Assembly (NCBI RefSeq): GCF_014204535.1
Contig: NZ_JACHLR010000018.1
Span: 1-64,000, forward strand
DNA length: 64,000 bases
Direction: 5' to 3'
DNA from: Novosphingobium chloroacetimidivorans
Lineage (GTDB): Bacteria > Pseudomonadota > Alphaproteobacteria > Sphingomonadales > Sphingomonadaceae
Shown: positions 59,743-64,000 of the stretch, piece after piece
Layout: every line of letters starts with the position of its first letter
Position numbering within the stretch: position 1 is the stretch's first letter
The notes under the pieces: model-generated
Told to the model about the DNA's origin: nothing
Seen by the model: the letters and a program-made list of their open reading frames with translations, nothing else
Database searches by the model: none
Made by a program: the position numbers and the translations under genes

Positions 59743-60714
59743 ATGAACCTCCTCCAGCTCCTGCTGATCGTGCTCGGCCTGACCGGCGCGGTGGCGATGG
59801 TGTGGGCGGCGTTCGCAGGCCCCTCGCCCAAGAAGGAGTCGACGCGCCGGCTGAAGCAGGTCCGCTTCCGCCATTCGGACAATGCGGTCGAGCGGGTCGA
59901 GATGCAGATGCGCAAGGCCGTCGCCGCGCGCCGGCCCAGGACCTACCAGGTCGCAGGATCGAGCTCGCGCATCGAGGCGCTGGCGTTGCGCCTGCATCGT
60001 ACCGGCAAGGGCTGGACGCTGCAGCAGTATGTCTGGACGTCCTTCGGCCTGTTCGCGCTGGTCGGTCTGCTGGTGTTCCTGAAGTCGGGCGCGCCGTTGC
60101 TGGCGCTGGTGGTCGGCGTCTTCGCCGGTGCCGGCTTGCCGCACGTCGTGGTCAACTACCTCATCAAGAAGCGCAACACCCAGTTCACCGTCAAGTTCGC
60201 GGACGCCATCGACCTGCTGGTGCGCGGGCTGAGGTCCGGCCTGCCGGTTTCCGAAACGCTGGGCATCGTCGCCAACGAAGTGCCTGGCCCGGTCGGCGAG
60301 GAGTTCAAGCTCATCACCGAGCGAATCAAGATCGGCAAGTCGATGGAGGACGCGCTCCAGGACACCGCCAACCGGCTCGACATGGCCGAATTCAGCTTCT
60401 TCTGCATCACGCTCGCCATTCAGCGCGAAACCGGCGGCAACCTGGCCGAGACGCTGGCGAACCTGTCCGACGTGCTGCGCAAGCGCGCGCAGATGAAGCT
60501 GAAGATCCGCGCGATGAGCTCTGAATCGAAGGCTTCCGCCTACATCGTCGGCTCACTGCCCTTCATCGTCTTCGCCATGATCTACTGGGTCAACTCGGGC
60601 TACATCGGCAAGTTCTTCCTGGACGAGCGGCTGATGGTCGCGGGACTGGGTGGCCTGGTGTGGATGAGCATCGGCGCCTTCATCATGGCCAAGATGGTCA
60701 GCTTCGAGATCTGA
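59743..60714 (+). CDS. tadB: type II secretion F-family protein TadB
   Basis: A 323-residue inner-membrane platform protein of the Flp pilus. An N-terminal helix (LLQLLLIVLGLTGAVAMVWAAF) and a central pair surround the T2SSF domain (FADAIDLLVRGLRSGLPVSETLGIVANEV, and FFCITLAIQRETGGNLAETLANLSDVLRKR). It would act with TadC and a motor ATPase, which is not encoded between cpaE and this gene. Spacing to tadC is 19 bases. Confidence 0.92.
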   Translation: MNLLQLLLIVLGLTGAVAMVWAAFAGPSPKKESTRRLKQVRFRHSDNAVERVEMQMRKAVAARRPRTYQVAGSSSRIEALALRLHRTGKGWTLQQYVWTSFGLFALVGLLVFLKSGAPLLALVVGVFAGAGLPHVVVNYLIKKRNTQFTVKFADAIDLLVRGLRSGLPVSETLGIVANEVPGPVGEEFKLITERIKIGKSMEDALQDTANRLDMAEFSFFCITLAIQRETGGNLAETLANLSDVLRKRAQMKLKIRAMSSESKASAYIVGSLPFIVFAMIYWVNSGYIGKFFLDERLMVAGLGGLVWMSIGAFIMAKMVSFEI

Positions 60715-60733
60715 GCGGGAAAGTCACCACGCC

Positions 60734-61744
60734 ATGCTAGCCCAACCCGCCGGTCCCACTATCCTCGGCTTCGACGTGCTGTTCGTCGGCACGATCCTGG
60801 TCGCTGTCGCCGCCGGCGCGGTGATCCTGGCGATCTACGCCGCGATCACGGTGCGCGATCCGATGAGCAAGCGGGTCAAGGCGCTTACCGAGCGGCGCGA
60901 GCAGCTCAAGGCCGGCATCGCCGTCGCCCCGCGCAAACGGCAGAGCGTGGTGCGCCGCAACCAGCACACCGACAACCTGACGCAGGTGCTGGGCAAGTTC
61001 CGCATGCTGCAGGACAGCCAGATCAAGGCGGTGCAGCAGAAGCTGTTCCAGGCCGGCGTGCGCAAGAAGGAATACGCGGTCGCCGTCATCTTCGCGCGGC
61101 TGGTAGCGCCCATCGTGCTGGGCACGATCGTCGGCGCATTGGTTTATTGGGTCGAGTACTGGCCCGAGTGGAGCAGCTTCAAGCGCTTCATGGCCTTCGC
61201 CGCGGCCGTGGGCCTGGGCTACAAGGGCCCCGACATCTTCCTGCAAAACATGATCTCCAAGCGCACCGACGCGATCCGCAAGGGCCTGCCCGACGCGCTC
61301 GACCTGCTGGTGATTTGCGCCGAGGCGGGCCTCACCGTCGATGCCGCGTTCGAGCGCGTCGCCCGCGAGCTGGGCCGCGCCTATCCCGAACTGGGCGACG
61401 AGTTTTCGCTTACCTCGATCGAGCTGGCGTTCCTGACAGACCGCCGCACCGCATTCGAGAACCTCGCCTATCGTGTCGACCTCGACTCCGTGCGCGGCGT
61501 GGTCACCACCATGATCCAGACCGAGCGCTACGGCACGCCGCTGGCGTCCGCCCTGCGCGTGCTCTCGGCCGAATTCCGCAACGAGCGCATGATGCGCGCC
61601 GAGGAAAAGGCTGCGCGCCTTCCCGCGATCATGACCGTGCCGCTGATCCTGTTCATCCTGCCGGTGCTGTTCGTGGTCATCCTCGGCCCGGCGGCCTGCT
61701 CGATCGCCGATGCCTTCTCCGGCGGCGGACCGGCGGGGAACTGA
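60734..61744 (+). CDS. tadC: type II secretion F-family protein TadC
   Basis: A 336-residue inner-membrane protein, partner of TadB. The T2SSF domain shows KGLPDALDLLVICAEAGLTVDAAFERVARELG and LTDRRTAFENLAYRVDLDSVRGVVTTMIQTERYGTPL, and a final hydrophobic part VPLILFILPVLFVVILGPA. The ATG at 60734 has no strong ribosome site, which suggests coupling to tadB. It is the last tad gene here; a strong hairpin follows the stop after 34 bases. TadD and other accessory genes are absent. Confidence 0.92.
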   Translation: MLAQPAGPTILGFDVLFVGTILVAVAAGAVILAIYAAITVRDPMSKRVKALTERREQLKAGIAVAPRKRQSVVRRNQHTDNLTQVLGKFRMLQDSQIKAVQQKLFQAGVRKKEYAVAVIFARLVAPIVLGTIVGALVYWVEYWPEWSSFKRFMAFAAAVGLGYKGPDIFLQNMISKRTDAIRKGLPDALDLLVICAEAGLTVDAAFERVARELGRAYPELGDEFSLTSIELAFLTDRRTAFENLAYRVDLDSVRGVVTTMIQTERYGTPLASALRVLSAEFRNERMMRAEEKAARLPAIMTVPLILFILPVLFVVILGPAACSIADAFSGGGPAGN

Positions 61745-61778
61745 GGCTCCTTCTCCCCTCCCCCGGCACAACCCAAGC

Positions 61779-61812
61779 CTTCGACATCCCCGCGAAAGCG
61801 GGGATGTCGAAG
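61779..61812 (+). terminator. perfect hairpin after tadC (GAAA tetraloop)
   Basis: CTTCGACATCCCCGC-GAAA-GCGGGGATGTCGAAG is a perfect 15-bp stem with a GNRA loop, followed by TTGTTGG. It is built from the same CATCCCCGCGAA unit as the dispersed REP repeats. It probably stops tad transcription and lies between the convergent tadC and TetR genes. Confidence 0.7.
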
Positions 61813-61847
61813 TTGTTGGTCCCAGCTGCAGAAGACGGCCCGCCGTT

Positions 61848-62489
61848 TCAGCGCGCCAATATACCCGCCATGATGATGTCGATCGTATGCTCGCGATATC
61901 GGTCGCGCAGTTCCTCGGTCAGGGTGTCCTGGTCGAAGCAGTACTTCATCACCAGGCGCGTCGAGAAGAAGCGGTCCACCGCGCCGGTTACCGTGAAGTA
62001 GAACAGCTGCGGATCGACGGAGCGGAACACCCCCGCCCGCACGCCCTCGCCGATCAGGTCTTCGTAGGCGCGATAGATCGGCGAGAGGTAGCAGTCGGCG
62101 ATCCGCCGTGCCTCGGCATCGTCGCTTTCGCGCACCATGCGCATGGTCAGGCGGTTGAGGTAGGGGACCGCGTAGAAGGTATCGATGACCTTCGAGATAT
62201 GCCGCCGCAGCTTCGCCTCCGGGTCCATGTCCCCCTTGGCGACCAGTGCGTCGACGCTGCGCACGATCGCCTGCCAGTCGCGGTCGAGCAACGCCTTCAG
62301 CAGACCGGCCTTGTTGCCGAAGTAGTATTTGACCAGGGCCGAGTTCAGCCCCGACCGCAGCGACAGCTCCGACAACGAAATGTCGACGATGTCGCCGTCG
62401 CGCATGATGGCGCTGGCAGTGTCGAGCAAGTGCTCGCGCGCGCCGGGCGGCACGGCCAGAGCGACATCCTCGACACCGATCCGCTTCAT
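61848..62489 (-). CDS. TetR family transcriptional regulator
   Basis: A 213-residue regulator. The N-terminal helix-turn-helix is around LSLRSGLNSALVKYYFGNKAGLLKALL, and the C-terminal ligand-binding part is helical. It is co-directional with the SDR gene upstream (8-base gap), so it is the second gene of a leftward pair and may control that SDR or the dioxygenase. The start at 62489 (MKRIGVEDV) is chosen because the longer frame overlaps the SDR coding region. Confidence 0.88.
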   Translation of the reverse strand: MKRIGVEDVALAVPPGAREHLLDTASAIMRDGDIVDISLSELSLRSGLNSALVKYYFGNKAGLLKALLDRDWQAIVRSVDALVAKGDMDPEAKLRRHISKVIDTFYAVPYLNRLTMRMVRESDDAEARRIADCYLSPIYRAYEDLIGEGVRAGVFRSVDPQLFYFTVTGAVDRFFSTRLVMKYCFDQDTLTEELRDRYREHTIDIIMAGILAR

Positions 62490-62496
62490 GGCGTGC

Positions 62497-63282
62497 TTAC
62501 TTGGGGCCCAGGCGGATCGCGCCGTCGAGACGGACGGATTCGCCATTGAGGTAGTCGTGCTCGAGCATGAACAGCGCGAGCTTGGCATACTCCTCGGCCT
62601 TGCCCAGGCGCTTGGGAAACGGCACCATCGCGGCAAGCGCGTCCTGCACCTGCTGCGGCATGCTGGCCATCATCGGCGTTTCGAAGATGCCGGGCAGGAT
62701 GGTGTTCACGCGGATGCCGTCGTTCATCAGGTCGCGCGCGACCGGCAGCGTCATCGCCAGCACGCCGCCCTTGGACGCCGCGTAGGCCGCCTGGCCGATC
62801 TGCCCGTCCTGCGCCGCCACGGACGCGGTGTTGACGATCGCGCCGCGCGAACCGGCTTCGTCGACCGGATCGAGCGTGACGATACCGGCCGCCGCCTTGG
62901 AGATGCAGCGGAACGTGCCGACCAGGTTGATCGCGATGGCCTTCTCGAACAGCGCCATGTCGTGAGCCCTGGGAGCGCCGGTCTCGCGGTTCTTACCGAC
63001 GGTCTTGGCGGCAGGCGCGATGCCGGCGCAGTTCACCAGTACCCGCTCCTGCCCATGCGCGGCGCGCGCCTTCTCGAACCCGGCGTCGACACTGGCTTCG
63101 TCGGTCACGTTGACTTCGCAGAATACGCCGCCGATCTCGGCTGCGATCGCCTCGCCCGCCTCGGCGTTAAGATCGAACAAGGCGACCTTGACGCCCTTGG
63201 CGGCCAGAGCCCGCGCCGTCGCCGCGCCCAAGCCCGATGCGCCGCCCGTGACCACCGCCGCTACGCTGCTGTCGAGAATCAT
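62497..63282 (-). CDS. SDR family dehydrogenase, HSD10/3-hydroxyacyl-CoA dehydrogenase type II-like
   Basis: A 261-residue NAD-dependent dehydrogenase. TGGASGLGAATARAL is the cofactor motif, DLNA marks the NAD-type Asp, and VLVNCAGIAPAAKTVG follows. The catalytic Ser is in TASVAAQDG and the Tyr-Lys in AAYAASKGG. The N-terminal and GAPRAHDMALFEKAIAINLVGTFR segments match HSD10-type enzymes acting on 3-hydroxyacyl-CoA. The ATG at 63282 has AAGGGG upstream; the GTG at 63291 is too close to it. It probably serves beta-oxidation of branched acyl-CoA. Confidence 0.85.
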   Translation of the reverse strand: MILDSSVAAVVTGGASGLGAATARALAAKGVKVALFDLNAEAGEAIAAEIGGVFCEVNVTDEASVDAGFEKARAAHGQERVLVNCAGIAPAAKTVGKNRETGAPRAHDMALFEKAIAINLVGTFRCISKAAAGIVTLDPVDEAGSRGAIVNTASVAAQDGQIGQAAYAASKGGVLAMTLPVARDLMNDGIRVNTILPGIFETPMMASMPQQVQDALAAMVPFPKRLGKAEEYAKLALFMLEHDYLNGESVRLDGAIRLGPK

Positions 63283-63438
63283 GCCTGTCACCCCTTGCTG
63301 TATGGCTGGCGCACGGACACGTCGTCACGCCCGCTCGCCTCTTAATCGCTCGATTAAGCCGCACCACAAGCAGGGTCAATCTGCGAAAGGACCGCCGTGC
63401 GCCGCACTCGCGATCACCAACCGCGATCACCAGCCGCG

Positions 63439-64000
63439 TCACCAGTCCGGCGGCAAGGGCGGCATGAAGTCGCGCTGGCGCCACAAGGGCTGCGGCGGCT
63501 CCTCGGGATCGCGCTCGGCGAAATCGACGTAGCCGAAGAACGTCGCGATCAGCCGCTCGCCGGGCTCGGTGATTGCGGTGCGCCCATGCATGAAGCGCGT
63601 GTTGTCGAGCATCAGCACGTCACCCTTGCGCCAGGCGATGGCCACCCCGACGCGCTCGGCCGTCGCGCGGATCGCCTGGAGCCAGGCCTCCAGCACCGGG
63701 CGGCCATCATCTAGCAGGGGGAAATCGGGACGGCGGTTGTTGAAGCGCGCGAACAGCAGGAAGTTGCCGAACGCAGGCTGGTCGGTGAACATCGGCCGAT
63801 GCAGCGCCGGCCGCGTGAACAGGCGGACGATCTCGCCATGCAGCTTGCGGAAGAAATAAGGACAGTTTTCGGGCGGCGACAGCAGTTGCGCATCGGTCGG
63901 ATCGGGTGTGCCGAGCCAGAACTCAAGCAGCCCCGGCCAGGTCGGCTTGATGTAGAGCAATCGTCGACCTTCGAGCCCTTGCCGCACTTCGGCAGGCAGC
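63439..64000 (-). CDS. TauD/TfdA family dioxygenase (N-terminus beyond the window)
   Basis: The C-terminal 180 or so residues of an iron/2-oxoglutarate-type dioxygenase. The conserved core is GDVLMLDNTRFMHGRTA, with a metal His and the substrate Arg nearby in EPGERLIATFFGYVD. Upstream is NCPYFFRKLHGEIVRL and FARFNNRRPDFPLL. The gene continues past position 64000, so the first metal residues (HxD) and the start cannot be seen. It is upstream of the SDR gene in the same direction, with a 156-base gap; the substrate is unknown. Confidence 0.8.
   Translation of the reverse strand, partial: LPAEVRQGLEGRRLLYIKPTWPGLLEFWLGTPDPTDAQLLSPPENCPYFFRKLHGEIVRLFTRPALHRPMFTDQPAFGNFLLFARFNNRRPDFPLLDDGRPVLEAWLQAIRATAERVGVAIAWRKGDVLMLDNTRFMHGRTAITEPGERLIATFFGYVDFAERDPEEPPQPLWRQRDFMPPLPPDW

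Noticed and set aside
1..64000. CRISPR arrays and rRNA genes
   Set aside because: No regularly spaced direct repeats and no rRNA sequence were seen anywhere in the window.

Overview
The window is a high-GC alphaproteobacterial chromosome segment, most likely from a sphingomonad (Novosphingobium/Sphingobium-like). This assignment is inference. It rests on an NDUFA12-type complex I subunit next to a DUF2155 lipoprotein, an alphaproteobacterial sulfate-assimilation cluster carrying DUF2849 and DUF934 genes, a large TonB-dependent receptor, a CaiB/P450/thiolase catabolic cluster, cpa/tad pilus genes and REP-like intergenic repeats typical of that group.

Region 1-9107 looks accessory. It opens with the right end of an IS66-family element that has cut off the 3' end of a DUF2269 membrane-protein gene. 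That gene is the last of a three-gene leftward operon (small membrane protein, SDR-DoxX fusion, DUF2269). Divergent from it lies a 7TM histidine kinase and NtrC-type response-regulator pair. The shared intergenic region carries a near-palindromic sigma-54 type promoter that reads in both directions, plus an inverted repeat placed like an enhancer site. Next come two overlapping tyrosine-recombinase genes, an Abi_2/HEPN abortive-infection gene with a structured leader, and a tRNA-Ser(GGA) gene that probably marks one edge of an integrated island.

Region 9.2-31 kb is mostly housekeeping: cyclophilin-type PPIase, bifunctional (p)ppGpp enzyme, S41 protease, hemF, pdeM, infC (with an apparent ATA start), cobA-DUF2849-sulfite reductase-DUF934 and cysH, ruvX, aat, DUF2155, NDUFA12, DUF192, recX, a fatty acyl-AMP ligase, DUF421 and a TonB protein. 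Region 31-44 kb looks catabolic: dienelactone-hydrolase-like protein, TonB-dependent receptor, phosphotransferase, CaiB/BaiF CoA-transferase, DUF35 plus thiolase-like pair, amidohydrolase, MFS transporter, P450 and alpha/beta hydrolase. Together these suggest uptake and CoA-dependent degradation of a hydrophobic cyclic compound.

Region 44-52 kb holds a MASE1-GGDEF cyclase, a possibly structured intergenic stretch, a lipoprotein, ispH-thrB-rnhA, a FUSC-like membrane protein, a complete IS5-family (IS427-group-like) element with a programmed frameshift, and an orphan membrane protein. Region 52-62 kb holds an oxidoreductase-hydrolase pair and a cpa/tad pilus locus (cpaA, B, C, D, E, tadB, tadC) from which the motor ATPase cpaF and the pilin gene are missing. 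The window ends with a TetR-SDR pair and a partial TauD/TfdA dioxygenase gene.
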